Part shown: positions 33,182 to 44,401 of the stretch, in pieces
How positions within the stretch are numbered: the stretch's first letter is position 1
How the letters are laid out: each line of letters opens with the position of its first letter
Source: Membranipora membranacea
Lineage: Eukaryota > Bryozoa > Gymnolaemata > Cheilostomatida > Membraniporidae
Direction: 5' to 3'
Assembly: GCA_914767715.1 (NCBI GenBank)
Contig: OU612066.1
Coordinates: 39,096,283 to 39,160,282, forward strand
Length of the DNA: 64,000 bases
Notes under the pieces: generated by a model
The model's input: the letters and a program-made list of their open reading frames with translations, nothing else
Database searches by the model: none
What the model was told of the DNA's origin: nothing
Position numbers and translations under genes: made by a program

Positions 33182-35321
33182 TAGAAGCTTAGTAGCTCGT
33201 AGCCAGGCTACAGGCTCTGTTTGTTATGTTCTAGTGATCTAGTGACATGTTCATTGTTGTTACCTGTTACGTCTTTAACTTTCTCTTGACCAGTAATTTT
33301 GCTATTATTATTTTTTTATCCAGGGTTTTAAAAATAATTACAACTTTTTATTCATAGTTTTATTTTTTGAAGATATTAACAATCTTGAAATCGGGTATCC
33401 AATTTTCCTAATTTTCTCAGATATTGTTCCACAACTAGAAGCAGGTAGTGGCAATATGTTTTCTGCAGATTAGGTTAACTGCATTCAGTTTTCTGTAGTT
33501 TAGACTTTTTGTTCTGGCTTGACCATACAGCTCATTTTTCTTACACAAATTGCTCTGCAAACATGCTGATTAATAAATAGATGGTACGTCGGTATAAGGG
33601 ATAAATCTGGCCATGTCAAACTGAATCAACCATTTGTGCACTATAAAACATGAGACATTAACTAATAATTCTATCCTCTCCAAAAGTGTATACGGAGTTG
33701 TCCTCTTTGGTAGTAGGAGTGCACAACTGAATAACATATGATGATTGAAAATTACGAATACAATGTATCCAGTGTCCACATTAGGGTGATCATAGAAGTG
33801 TACACAAGCAATAACATGTTTGGATGTAACGTCATGGTGCAACGTCATGATGTAACGTCATGGTGCAACGTCATGATGTAACGTCATGGTGCAACATTGG
33901 ATTTCAGCAACAAATCGTACAATCACTTTATCCATACAAAATAGATGTTGTAAATGCTTGGGGCAACAAATGTAGCTATTCCAGGAAGACCACCTTTGTA
34001 TCATCCAACTATCACAATAAAAGAGTCCTACATATGCTATGGCTTGTTAATGCATGACCTTCAAATTCACATTCCGATAGCTAAAGCATCAATGTTAACA
34101 GTGCGATAAAGAAAGTGTTATGTGACTATTGTTGGCCAAGTTGGACAAATTTTATTACCTTATTGACCTCACAAGTCCAATGCTGAGAAACGTCAATGAA
34201 AAAGAAATTATGAGCCAGTTAGCAGTTTTAAATTTACTGACGTCGTATTTATGTTGAAAAATCCAAAAAACTAATAATATACATCACAAAACATATACTG
34301 CTAATCCTTGTTACAATAATTGTCGCATAATTACTTACATAATTATTAGCGAAAGTTAGCGTTTGCCCTCCCTAGTAATGATTGAGTCATCCAATAAAAA
34401 TTAGATAATCATCCAAAGTAGTTGGTTTATATGAGCAGAAAAGGAGTGGCTAGAGAGATTTTTTAAAGAATTTACATCATCGTCATCCTGCACACTAGAG
34501 ACCGAAGCTCTGAGTATAATGATAACGTAAATTGTTTTTATGACAAACAATTGCCTAATGATCTAAAATTCTCAGAAATTTCTATATTGAGACACTCTGG
34601 GATTCATATAATCTCTGGAGTGTCTAAATTCAGCTGTCACTTTTCAGCTTGCTTGGATAAATTAGAACTGGATATAATTAATGAATTTAGTCACTTCTAT
34701 AGCTTTTGAATGAGGTTTCAATTAAGCTTGATTTTTAAAAATGAGTTTTAAGGACAGAGAGGAAAAATTTAATGCATTCAGAGGTAATTTGCGATGATGT
34801 GATTTGTTGCACTGAGCAGCAGTCCTTGAGCCTCACAGACACCAGAATGTGGATCGAGGATCGAAATACATGGCTGATTATTTTTTAAAACAGTTACAAA
34901 GGATTCGATGCTAAGCTATAAAATTATGTAACTTGGCATTGACTGGTCAATCAAACAGCAATGTCCTCACACAATATGTAATGTCACAAGGTTATTCTTA
35001 TTACATCCGGGGATGTTTATTTGGCAAATTAAACGAATCTAATTTAAAAGAAGTTGCACCCTCGCCCCGTCCAAACTCCCAAAAGGTACTTGTTTAACAA
35101 GGACCTCTCTCCTCGCATGTTGTTTGTTTTGTTAATTTCAAGTTTGTTGGATCTGTTTTGTATTCATGGTTTGTTTTCATATTAAAAAAATCTTGAATTG
35201 AGCATGATTTTAATAAAAAATTCAATATATTCAAAAAATATTTGAAATGGCATGATTTTTAGTTTATTTCAAAATAAATTGACATGTGACCTGCTGGTTC
35301 AATTCCTTTAATGTCTTGCAG
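33182..35321. other. No gene; 3' untranslated and intergenic sequence
   Basis: AATAAA near 33571 may be a polyadenylation signal for the Gln-rich exon. A minisatellite lies at 33824-33895. The rest is AT-rich without exons. Confidence 0.5.
33824..33895. repeat. Tandem repeat, 26-bp period, about 3 copies
   Basis: The unit ATGTAACGTCATGGTGCAAC plus GTCATG is repeated. Each unit carries two ACGTCAT motifs (the CRE-like core). Confidence 0.9.
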
Positions 35322-35555
35322 AGCATGCTTTTATAGAGTCTGTATAGGTGTCGAGCTACTTATGGCTAATTTATTGGTTGATGTTGCGTCATTTTATCGA
35401 AGACATGAGGCCAAAAAAGCTGTTTTAAACGAAATGGCTGGAAGAGCCAATTTGATTGCAAGAAATTTCCAAACAGGTAGTATTTATAATGATTAATAAA
35501 ACTCTCCTGGTTTCAGATAAAGAGTACGATTGGGATTCTGGTTATAGACTCGATG
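35322..35555 (+). CDS. Two probable internal exons of an unknown gene
   Basis: Exon 35322-35476 follows TCTTGCAG and ends ACAG|GTAGTA. Exon 35517-35555 follows GGTTTCAG and ends GATG|GTAACC. Phases agree (exit 1, entry 1). The peptide reads ACFYRVCIGVELLMANLLV, then VASFYRRHEAKKAVLNEMA and GRANLIARNFQT, joined to DKEYDWDSGYRLDG. It looks like an amphipathic helical segment followed by an acidic, aromatic stretch. The intron between them would be only 40 nt, far shorter than others here. A GAGGTGAGT array begins about 70 nt downstream. No family recognised. Confidence 0.45.
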
Positions 35556-35626
35556 GTAACCTTGATCACATGGCCTCCTCATACAATCTACATATCTGTT
35601 AGTACTTATTATGTTCTACATACACT

Positions 35627-35880
35627 GAGTGAAGTGAGTGAAGTGAGTGAGGTGAGTGAGGTGAGTGAGGTGAGTGAGGTGAGTGAGGTGAGTGAGGTGA
35701 GTGAGGTGAGTGAGGTGAGTGAGGTGAGTGAGGTGAGTGAGGTGAGTGAGGTGAGTGAGGTGAGTGAGGTGAGTGAGGTGAGTGAGGTGAGTGAGGTGAG
35801 TGAGGTGAGTGAGGTGAGTGAGGTGAGTGAGGTGAGTGAGGTGAGTGAAGTGAGTGAAGTGAGTGAAGTGAGTGAAGTGA
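35627..35880. repeat. Minisatellite of a 9-bp GAGGTGAGT unit, about 28 copies
   Basis: The nonamer GAGGTGAGT (GAAGTGAGT at both edges) is repeated with almost no variation. One plus-strand frame is open throughout and would encode (SEV)n. The unit contains AG|GTGAGT, a near-consensus 5' splice site, so the array offers about 28 donors. Confidence 0.97.
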
Positions 35881-36959
35881 ATGAAGATCAGGTAAAACTA
35901 TATACTAAGTATGTACAGAATCAATTAAGTCACTTTATGTATATAGTACTTACCAACTGTTTCACTTCACCTATCATCTATATCTGCTGTAACAAACCAT
36001 TCAGGGTGACTACACCTATAATAATTTGATATGAATAATCATTAATTATGTACAATATGTACAGTAGGTATGTTTTTTATATGATTTATTAAATTATCAT
36101 GGGTTTCTTTGTCTGCATGTTCTAAGATGGCCGATTATTCACTTCCATGCTAAGAGTTGTCTTTACAAAATCAAGGAGGGCACAACCTCTAATTAGTTAA
36201 ATGTTTATGATTTAATATTGATATATGCAGTAGTAGTATATTACAGTGGTGCACCAAATACCACTTTACCATCGATAACACTGCACAACTGCTTCAACTA
36301 GAAATTATGAGCTAAGCACAGTTTTGAGGCGTTCCCTAGTCGGTGTATCTTTATGTATCTTATGTAGCTTTTGATAATTCAAACTCTATTTTTCATTATA
36401 AACCTGAATGATATTATGAAATGTGTGTTGTAGGATGATGTTAGTACCTTGATACATAGGATAAGAAACATCTAAGTGTTTGCCCTTACAAGTAGAACAG
36501 AAAACTTATCATAGACATCCAGCCAATCTGTTGGTACCATTATGGTAAAATCTATGACCTCAGGCAGCAGACAGGCCACACTATCTCACCATACATTGAA
36601 TGTTAGGCAGCTCCAGTTATAGTATGTTTGTATGCATGTGGTTCAAAATTAAAATGTTTTGTTGAGCTAAAAATATCTAGCACTAGTTCTCTGAAAATTG
36701 ATACACATAATAAAATTTACCTTTTAAAGAAAACTGAATTTAAAAGCTGCAAACATTGTGCTCTAAAACATTGGCTCCGTAGCTGTTTTCTACCTTTAAT
36801 GTTGCAGTAGCGCCCTGATGGCAGAGTATCTAAAGTGTAGAGTGAGAAGCATACATCCTAAGACAGTCTTAAAAATTAGAGTAAAAACATTGGACAATGA
36901 TGGGACTTGACAGTCGGCTGAAAAACTAGCAGTTGATATGATGTAATCGATTCAAATTG
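35881..36959. other. No feature recognised
   Basis: AT-rich sequence. The open frame at 36628-36810 is unsupported. Confidence 0.5.
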
Positions 36960-37490
36960 CGACATGAATTTGAGACCGATGAGAGAGCTATTGGCTGATA
37001 ATGCTTGGCCACTTTAGCAATGTTAGAATTCAGGATAGGCTTGATAACAGCATTTTTCCGCACATCAGGAAACTTTCCGTCTGAGATACGGTTATTGAAT
37101 AGATCACAAAGGGATCACCGAGTGCATATAGGCTGAAGTCTTCAATAGTTTACCTGGCATACCTTCTGGACGGCAGCCATTTCTTGCCTCAGTTTGACGT
37201 GGTACCTTGATGATGTCGCCTACGATTAAGTTCGGAATGTTGTTGCTGCAGACTTGAGGCAGCACAGGAGGATTCTGGGTTTTTTTACAAAACGAAGATA
37301 GAAGCCATCTAGAGTCTTAGGTTTTACATTACGTACTCCCTTGGAGGCTGATTGCTGAGCTTAATTACTTCTTTCAGCCGTTTCCATGATCGTCCATCAA
37401 TAGTTTTAAATTTCTTCTCAACGGTCTTAGCGTAACTTATTTTCGCTCTCTTGCTCGTTTGTCCACCGTATTGTTGTGAATGTTTTGAGT
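36960..37490 (-). mobile_element. Decayed LINE reverse-transcriptase fragment
   Basis: Read on the minus strand, with stops and frameshifts, the fragment contains LCDLFNNRISDGKFPDVRK, then a KPILNS and KHYQPIALSSVS block. This is the N-terminal reverse-transcriptase segment of non-LTR elements, where FNxSLxxGxxPxxWKxAxVxPIxK and NYRPISLLS are typical. No long frame survives. Upstream of it, KTLDGFYLRF resembles the segment that precedes this block in the same family. Confidence 0.75.
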
Positions 37491-37547
37491 AAATGATGGA
37501 AAAATGTCTACTTTTCTATCACAATTGGTATCTCAATGATAGTCGGA

Positions 37548-37650
37548 AAACTCCAGAGATTCTCATGTCCGGCTGACAGCCAGTCACAGTTGGACACTGG
37601 ATTTAGGATTTATAGTCATGTAACATTTCTAACATACTGTATTGGATCAA
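37548..37650 (+). pseudogene. Partial copy of the terminal exon at 44402-44600
   Basis: AGAGATTCTCATGTCCGGCT and GGATTTATAGTCATGTAACA match 44530-44625 with scattered changes and without about 20 bp present there. In the corresponding frame it still reads RFSCPADSQSQLDTGF, against RFTCPADGRTQLDT in the other copy. The preceding two thirds of the exon are absent, so it is a fragment or a strongly diverged paralogue. Confidence 0.65.
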
Positions 37651-38510
37651 CATTGCTGCACAATGCATTTTCAATAAGTCATTGAGTGATGGGTACCATG
37701 ACATATTAACTTAACGTTGCAGTTTTCAAAGTAGTATTGTAACAACCGACCGTTTAACAAGCTTTCTAGAAAATCATTGAACTTTGGAAAGGGACTGTCC
37801 AAATATGTTGTAAAAATGCTGAACTTAAGTTTGTGATAAAATTGTAACAATTATAAAATCTTAACTTTCCACATCATCTGTGATAGTACCTTGTTCATTG
37901 AGATTGAATTTTTTGTGATAGCTGTAAGTTTTCATTTGATGTAATTTTTCTTATATATACTTTTATTGTCAATCTACAGTCATCTTTACGAATGTTTTTC
38001 ATGCAGTGACAGAACAAAAAACTTAAACAATAAGGAAAAGTGGAGAGAAACAGAAAAAAAATACACTAATAATAAATTAATTGGGTTTAAAGTGCTTTGA
38101 TAGTTGTTGTTTAAAATGAGTAAATTTGGTTGCTGAGCATATCTGAATTGGTAAAGAGTTACAAGTTGTAGTGATTTTTTGTCTTCAACAGTAATTTCAA
38201 AAATATTTAAGTTAGTTGTCTAGTTCAAGTCAAGTTAAATGCTCGATATTTCGCCGTATGTAGTTTTTACTTCATGAGTATGCCTTGGTAGAACTTCTCA
38301 GCCACGCTGTTATTTTTGCTGCTTCTATAGAATTAATCTACTTGTAGATGAGTATTTGCTCCAAAATTAAAATGAATAATTATATGAACAACAAAAGGAG
38401 AAAATATGGAGTTTAAAAAGTTGCCTGCTATGGTTATTTTTTCTGTTATTCCACATGCTTCATGCGTTTATATTCTGTGGGTAACTTGTATGCCCTTTAA
38501 CCTCTGACAA
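37651..38510. other. No feature recognised
   Basis: AT-rich non-coding sequence between the exon fragment and the LINE copy. Confidence 0.5.
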
Positions 38511-39612
38511 GATTTCATTGACAAGAAAGCTTCAAATTATGCCAGGTGTCTGTTCCTTGACTTTTCTTCTGCATTCAACACAATACATGTTCCAGACTTA
38601 ATCTCACAACTATCACATCTCGACTCCAATGTCACTGAATGGATATACAGCTTCCTAACGAATCGCACCCAAAGAACAATAGTAGATGGCAATATCTCAA
38701 AACCCATCATAACCAACACTGGCACTCCCCAGGGTTGCTGTTTATCTCCACTTTTGTTTTCAATATATACCAATAGGATTACCTCAGACTTGAGCAATAT
38801 AACTGTCATTAAATACGCAGACGACACCTGTATAATTGGATGCATATCAAATCAATCAGATCTTAGTGCCTATCTTGATGAGATTAGTAGAATTTCAAAG
38901 CAATGTTGTGATTTAAACCTATTGTTAAACGCCTCCAAGACTCAAGAAATGATGTTTTCTACTCAGCTTGTTAGGCCCATTACCCCTACTCTTATCCTTA
39001 ACGGCACGGATGTTGATTTTTGTGACAAAGTAAAATACCTTGGTGTTACTGTTGACGATAAACTCCGCTATCATGATCATGTGCAATCCATAGTGACTAC
39101 TGCATCTCAACGCATGTATATTGTGAAAAATTTTGTATACTATAGCTCAAAGCCCCTTTCTCATATGTTATTCAAGAGTTTTATTGTATCCCTCATCACT
39201 TACTGTCTCCCCATACTTTTTACAAGCATCCATGCAAGCGACAAGAAGTGCTTACGCAAAATATTTAAAGATGCCGCCAAGTTAGGGATTGAGCACCCCG
39301 ATATAGATGCTCTGGTGGCCAACCGGATCAAGACACTTGGACTACGGTACATACACGATGAAGAGCACTTTATCAATGACTTTCTAACTAAATGCCCCTC
39401 AGGTCGCTACCGCACCGTTAAATATCGGGGTACATGGGGTAGAGACAGCTTTTTAAGACATCTCATACATACACTTAATAATATACTATTCTAAAAAACT
39501 TTTTATACAACAGAGATCTGATTTTTCCATGTTTTTCTTTCTTGTCAGTATTAACAACGTATTTCGTGACAAATTTTTGTCTATGATAGTAATAAATCCA
39601 TCCATCCATTCT
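38511..39612 (+). mobile_element. 5'-truncated LINE with reverse-transcriptase domain
   Basis: An open frame runs from 38511 to the stop at 39494. It contains motif A (CLFLDFSSAFNTI), motif B (NTGTPQGCCLSPLLF) and the catalytic motif C KYADDT. The thumb segment KYLGVTVDDKLRYHDHV and the tail follow, with no nuclease. All three metal-binding Asp residues (one in motif A, two in motif C) are present, so this part of the enzyme looks intact. Everything 5' of motif A is missing. The 3' end is AATAAATCCATCCATCCATT, a short (ATCC)n tail typical of CR1/Jockey-like 3' ends. The copy is young compared with the other LINE scraps in the window. Confidence 0.95.
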
Positions 39613-39683
39613 CATGGAACAGTATACATATCAACATGACCTTAAACAGTTAGAACACCCAACACAGCGGCTGATTGGACATT

Positions 39684-40126
39684 GATCTGATTGGCTGTCC
39701 CTACTAGCATGCAGAATGTAGCCTGGGAAATTGTCTTGCTTACAAAACTGTTAATGATAGGAAAATGCCTTCAGTGTTAATGATTTTGGGCATTTTTAGA
39801 AATGCTACTAGGGACTGGCTATTTTTGCAATCCCATTGTTTGGCAAAAGAAAGCTAATTATGCTACTCCAGATATGGATTTCCACGCTTCGCCACCACAG
39901 AGGGAACATACTTGTCTAGATCTGATTGGCTGTCCCTACTAGCATGAATAATATAGCCTGGGAAATTGTCTTGTTTACGAAACTGCAAACAGTAATAAAT
40001 GTTTTCAGCGTCAATGTATTGGGCATTTCTAGAATGCTACTAGGGCCTGGTTTTTTTCTCAAGTTCTTTGATCGGCAAAAGAACGCTTATTATGCAGTTC
40101 CAGATATGGAGTTCAATCGCTTAAAC
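39684..40126. repeat. Tandem duplication of about 235 bp, two diverged copies
   Basis: Copy 1 is about 39684-39893 and copy 2 about 39919-40126. Shared blocks: GATCTGATTGGCTGTCCCTA, TAGCCTGGGAAATTGTCTTG, GAATGCTACTAGGG(A/C)CTGG, GGCAAAAGAA and CCAGATATGGA. In copy 2 a 68-codon frame is open by chance. No protein family. Confidence 0.88.
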
Positions 40127-40429
40127 GCATAAATACAGAAGTCTCATGCTACTATGAGGATACATAGTTTTCATACTGCTGCAGACCACTGACTGTTGAG
40201 CTTTGCTTGCACCCAAGTAGAAAAAGTTTTATGTCGCATAAGATGGTATGTGGCAATCTTTTGATTATTTAAGATGCCACTTTGACTGTTGCTCTTTGGC
40301 GTTCTATTCATGTATGTAACACATACCTCAAAAGTTCCCAACGACAAGTTTGATTTATGAGTTGCCCATAAAAATGTGTTTCATCTCATCAACTAATAAG
40401 TTAACTGGGAACTTCACTCATAAATTTCA
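40127..40429. other. Upstream region of the membrane protein gene
   Basis: About 300 bp without an exon before the ATG at 40430. Confidence 0.4.
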
Positions 40430-41564
40430 ATGGTAGTTCACAATGTAAGAATAGAGCAAAAATCACCTCATCCTTCGCCACCGAAGATCGACCTAAATAT
40501 GACCCCAATGTTGACTGCACTGTTAGTTATACTGATTACTGTAGTATTATTTGTACCATCACTTACAGTGAGCATAAAGAAAGGTAAGCGTTATTTGGTA
40601 TTCATACATTTATTTATATTTTTTTCCACAATACAATCGCCTGGTAGCGGTATGCATGTCACATAGTGTTCATGTCAATATAATTCACATCAAAAGTTCG
40701 TGATGACCACAAAGTACATACCGACATCTACCTGATGGCCTTGGAAATATGAAATAATTAAAATCAAATCTAACTACAACAGATTTCAACAAGTTAAGCG
40801 TCTTGGTTCAAATTTTCCCTAAAATTTATCATGTAACTTGTCGCAGCAATATGGTCAGCATCCAACAAAATCACATTCACTTTTTAACAGGTTACCCTCA
40901 TCGGGCTTTGGCTATGCATATATAATAGTTATGTACTAATATATGAGCGGATTGTGTTCTGATGACAGGTCTGATTGTATTCTGGTGACAGGTCTTTGTT
41001 ATTATATTCTGTAGTTCACAACTGCTCATGTCAGAGAAATGGTAACAGATATACACAACAGGCGGAGGAGAGATGTATAAAGTTCACTCAGTATGACAAC
41101 TCCACCAGGATTACATACACTCACAGCTGTCCTGAAGGACTGAGATTCAGCGTGGATACTTGTGTCTGTGAGCGTTCTCAGGCAGTAGATTGTCAAGGTT
41201 GTGGCCCTCTGGGTGAGCTGTACATCTTCAGAATCTTTGATGTGAAAAAAGCTTATTCTCACGAACTGTAATTTGCAAACTATTGAAGCCCTGCATCTTT
41301 GAGCCCACAATAACAACTTAGAACTTGCAGGATGTCTATGCTTCCATTCACATTCCTCTCAATTTTGGCACCTTTTCACTTTCAGTGTGCGAATTTTTAA
41401 TAAACGATCAATATGACGAAATACTTCAGCTTAGGAAATCTGGTGAGTGCGAACGGTTAGTTTATCTTATTAGTACTACTGAGGTCAAAAAGAACATAAA
41501 GAAATCAGATCTATATGAATATTCAACGCAAGTTATCAAGACGGCGGCAGATTTGAAAAAGTAG
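40430..41564 (+). CDS. Small type II membrane protein with a Cys-rich, chitin-binding-like domain
   Basis: Three exons join in phase: 40430-40583 (ATG, exit 1), 41015-41212 (entry 1, exit 1) and 41386-41564 (stop), giving 176 residues. Residues 23-44 (MLTALLVILITVVLFVPSLTV region) are a single hydrophobic signal anchor. The N-terminal side has basic residues and prolines. The ectodomain has Cys in the pattern CSC..C..C..CVC..C..C with ERCIKFTQYDNSTRITYTH and SCPEGLRFSVDTCVC. This resembles peritrophin-type chitin-binding domains (C..F..C..G....CP.GL.F....C). The third exon adds a charged helical tail (EYSTQVIKTAADLKK). The first in-frame ATG with the anchor is taken as the start. The chitin-binding assignment is by pattern only. 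Confidence 0.65.
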
Positions 41565-41959
41565 TTTTGCTTTAATGATAGTTATATACAGGTGATATAA
41601 GGAGGCATTGTAAGTGTTGTTGGCCGCATCTCCTCTATTTATGATAGCAGACCCATGATAACTTGAAGATCCACTAACTATGACATGCTCACTCGGATTG
41701 AAAACGATATTTTTATCACTTTCCCTTTTGTCGGCAGCGAAAAGCCGCCTATTGTGCAACGTAGTGTAAGGTACAATATTTCCATTGCGATCGTCATGCA
41801 AAAACTTTACCAGAAACAACTGTCGAACCCTATCCACCCACTATCGTGATTTAATTTGCATCTCTCTCTAGCCACATATTGCATAGGCTGCCACCCGGCC
41901 CATGTCTGTGTACCTTCATAAAATATATCCTGGTGAGCATTAAAATTTATTGTAGGGCA
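41565..41959. other. No firm feature
   Basis: A minus-strand frame (41837-41523) contains ordinary-looking peptide (RNGNIVPYTTLHNRRLFAA) but overlaps the preceding gene's 3' end and has no identified splice context. It may be a LINE remnant connected with the stretch at 41960-42200. Confidence 0.3.
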
Positions 41960-42200
41960 TCTTATTGCAAGGCAGGCTTCTCCAACAAAGCTACATTTAG
42001 TATAATAACTGTTTTACTGGAATTAAATATCAGATTGTTATGCTCAGACCATATATAGCTTATGATATTTTCACGTCAAAGGTTTAAGAATTGTTGTATC
42101 ATCTGCATATTCTATACAACAAAAACATTTTGCTTACGAACCATTAATGTAGATCAGTCACAAAATCAGGCAAATTTGGTGCCTTTGAGTGCACTAATAT
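41960..42200 (-). mobile_element. Decayed LINE reverse-transcriptase fragment
   Basis: On the minus strand, with stops, a remnant of the catalytic region (a degenerate DDIQQFLNL) is followed by WSEHNNLIFNSSKT. That matches the W..NNLxLNxxKT block found after the FADD box in CR1-like reverse transcriptases. Confidence 0.55.
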
Positions 42201-42320
42201 CGATAGGTCTATACCATACCATAGTTTTTAAATCTATGGTCTATACTCAAGAGAAGCATGTCTGCAGAATTTGCCACATTGACTCCTAGAGTGTCAGAAA
42301 CCTTGCACCAGGGCTATGAT

Positions 42321-42476
42321 AGGCACACTAGGCGCACTAGGCGCACTAGGCGCACTAGGCGCACTAGGCGCACTAGGCGCACTAGGCGCACTAGGCGCAC
42401 TAGGCGCACTAGGCGCACTAGGCGCACTAGGCGCACTAGGCGCACTAGGCGCACTAGGCGCACTAGGCACACTAGG
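42321..42476. repeat. Minisatellite, 9-bp period (GCGCACTAG), about 17 copies
   Basis: Nearly perfect nonamer array. Because 9 is a multiple of 3 and the unit lacks stops in several frames, it creates three false open frames: (TRR)n, (GAL)n and, on the minus strand, (APS)n. Confidence 0.97.
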
Positions 42477-42779
42477 TGCTTGGAGCACATTCTTGGATTC
42501 CTTTCCTTGTATCAGTGATAAATAATCCCTTGCTGAGGTGTTGCTGGGCACCCAGTAATAGACTGTAGGTCCAGGTCTTTCCCTGCTGAGATGACTTATC
42601 ATACCGAGGTTAGTGACCTGACTACAGGCAGAAGTGGTGAAAAAGGTTGGCACCGACAAACGGATTCTGGAGATTAATTTATATGGATATCCATAAAAGT
42701 CTTTTTTTGACGTTACTGCAATTGGTCACACAATAACAATGTCCGACGTCTCCTTCTTTATACAGGGCTAGCCAGATAA

Positions 42780-43104
42780 TAAGAGACGCTTACAAGATTT
42801 GTATAGTCAGAGACCCCATAGCAAGAATTAAATTAAGTTTCAAAGCTATAAGCCATGACAGACTGCACCAGTGTGGAGGCAGACCAGGTAAGCTTACCAG
42901 ATGGCTTAGGGTAAAGTTTCTTGGTTTAACCATTGATTCAATAATAGATTTTAAATCGCACCACAAAGAGTTGGCTAAAAAGCTCCTTTTAAACCTGCTA
43001 ATGATTAGAGCAGTTAGACCATTTTCAGATGATAAAACAATTATTGATATTTACTACACATTTTTCTATCCCAATCTCCTATATATATATATATATATAT
43101 ATAT
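42780..43104 (+). mobile_element. LINE fragment ending in a (TA)n microsatellite
   Basis: A plus-strand frame contains VKFLGLTIDSIIDFKSHHKE, KKLLLNLLMIRAVRPFSD and IYYTFFYPNLLY, the thumb and connection segments of a CR1-like reverse transcriptase. It breaks off in a (TA)n run of about 25 bp at 43080-43104. Confidence 0.8.
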
Positions 43105-44053
43105 TACATGTTTATTCTGGAGAAGAATAAGTCCTTAGGACTTGTACCCAGAAAACAAAAAAATTGATAAAAATATGGTGTAGAATTAAAAAGACATGTA
43201 ACTAAAAATCAAGAACAATGACAGGTATAATTACAAAGTACATATAGCACTATATAGCATTGAGTTCTTGGGCCATGCTTGTGAAACGAATTTAAAACTC
43301 ATAAAAGTTTTACAATAATCGCATAAAACCTGGGGAACATGTTTCCAGATATTTTGAAAAACTCAAAATCATGCCTTTAAAAATGCTTTTTGAGTATAGA
43401 TTATTAGAATTGCTATTAAAAACATATCTAACAGGAGAAATTTAAACACTTTTGCCAGAACACAACCATGATACAAGATCAAAAGCACTAAACACAATTC
43501 AACAACAACAGGGGTGGGACGTCCCTGTTGTACACAGGTGTGAAACTGTACAACAGGTACCGTTTGGAAGAATGGACAGGATCTGGGAACAATCCCATGT
43601 CGGGTCTGGCTGAGCGCGTTTGGGTCTATGCTAGACAGGACGGGCACAGTGCTGACTTGAGCTTTGGCTTATCGGCTTGTGTGGGTGTTTTTCATAGGTG
43701 ACCATCGGGACAGCCGTCACTCTAGTCTTCTGACTATCTGGTTGAGCCCTTGCTTTTCTTGTATTTACTTTATTACTACTTTGCCAAATTCTTTTATTTG
43801 ATCAAACTAAATTTATAGCATTAACATTAAAAATAAAAAGAAACATTTTTTTGAATATTGTTGCGGGGGTTATTACCTGTCCTTTTATTCAATCAAGTCC
43901 AGCGTTTGAAGTCTCTCTTCTAATCACTAGGAGTTTTAAATGACATTTTTCCACATATAAATACAGGATGTCCCCAAATCTCGACCTGCCTGGCACTGAT
44001 GAGGGTTCCTGAGAATGAGGAAAAAAGTAATGAGAATGCACTCGATTTTCTCT
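43105..44053. other. No feature recognised
   Basis: AT-rich sequence. The minus-strand frame at 43369-43647 has no support. Confidence 0.5.
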
Positions 44054-44193
44054 GGTAAGTCGGTATTTTCTCTGGTTAGTCGGTATATTCTCTGGTAAGT
44101 CGGTACATTCTCTAGTAAGTCTGTATATTCTCTGGTAAGTCTGTATTTCCTGTAGTAAGTTGGTATTTCCTGTGGTAAATTGGTATTTTTTAT
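44054..44193. repeat. Minisatellite, 20-bp period with repeated GGTAAGT, 7 copies
   Basis: The unit GGTAAGTCGGTATTTTCTCT is repeated seven times with substitutions. Each unit has a donor-like GTAAGT and a pyrimidine run. It creates two overlapping false frames on the minus strand rich in YRLTRENTDLPE-type repeats. Confidence 0.93.
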
Positions 44194-44401
44194 TTGGAAT
44201 ATCGGTATTTTCAGCAATAACTCGGTATTTGTTTGAATTCAAACGACACCACACTTTGTTACAACGCAGAGTATATTTGCAACAATAAAAACAAAAATTA
44301 CTCCCAAATATTGGTGATATTGATTGATTTCCGTCTGACAACATTCTGGAAAAAGTCATCCATATTAATGTATGTTTATGAGTCCTTTGTATTTATGACA
44401 G

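Noticed and set aside
35553-36029. 158-residue ORF with (SEV)n
   Set aside because: It is open only because the 9-bp minisatellite has no stops in that frame. The ends show no coding character.
42258-42659. Three long ORFs, (TRR)n, (GAL)n and (APS)n
   Set aside because: All are readings of the GCGCACTAG minisatellite in different frames.
43889-44359. Minus-strand ORFs of 156 and 93 residues with YRLTRENTDLPE-like repeats
   Set aside because: Two overlapping frames repeat the same 20-bp minisatellite. They are not a protein repeat family.
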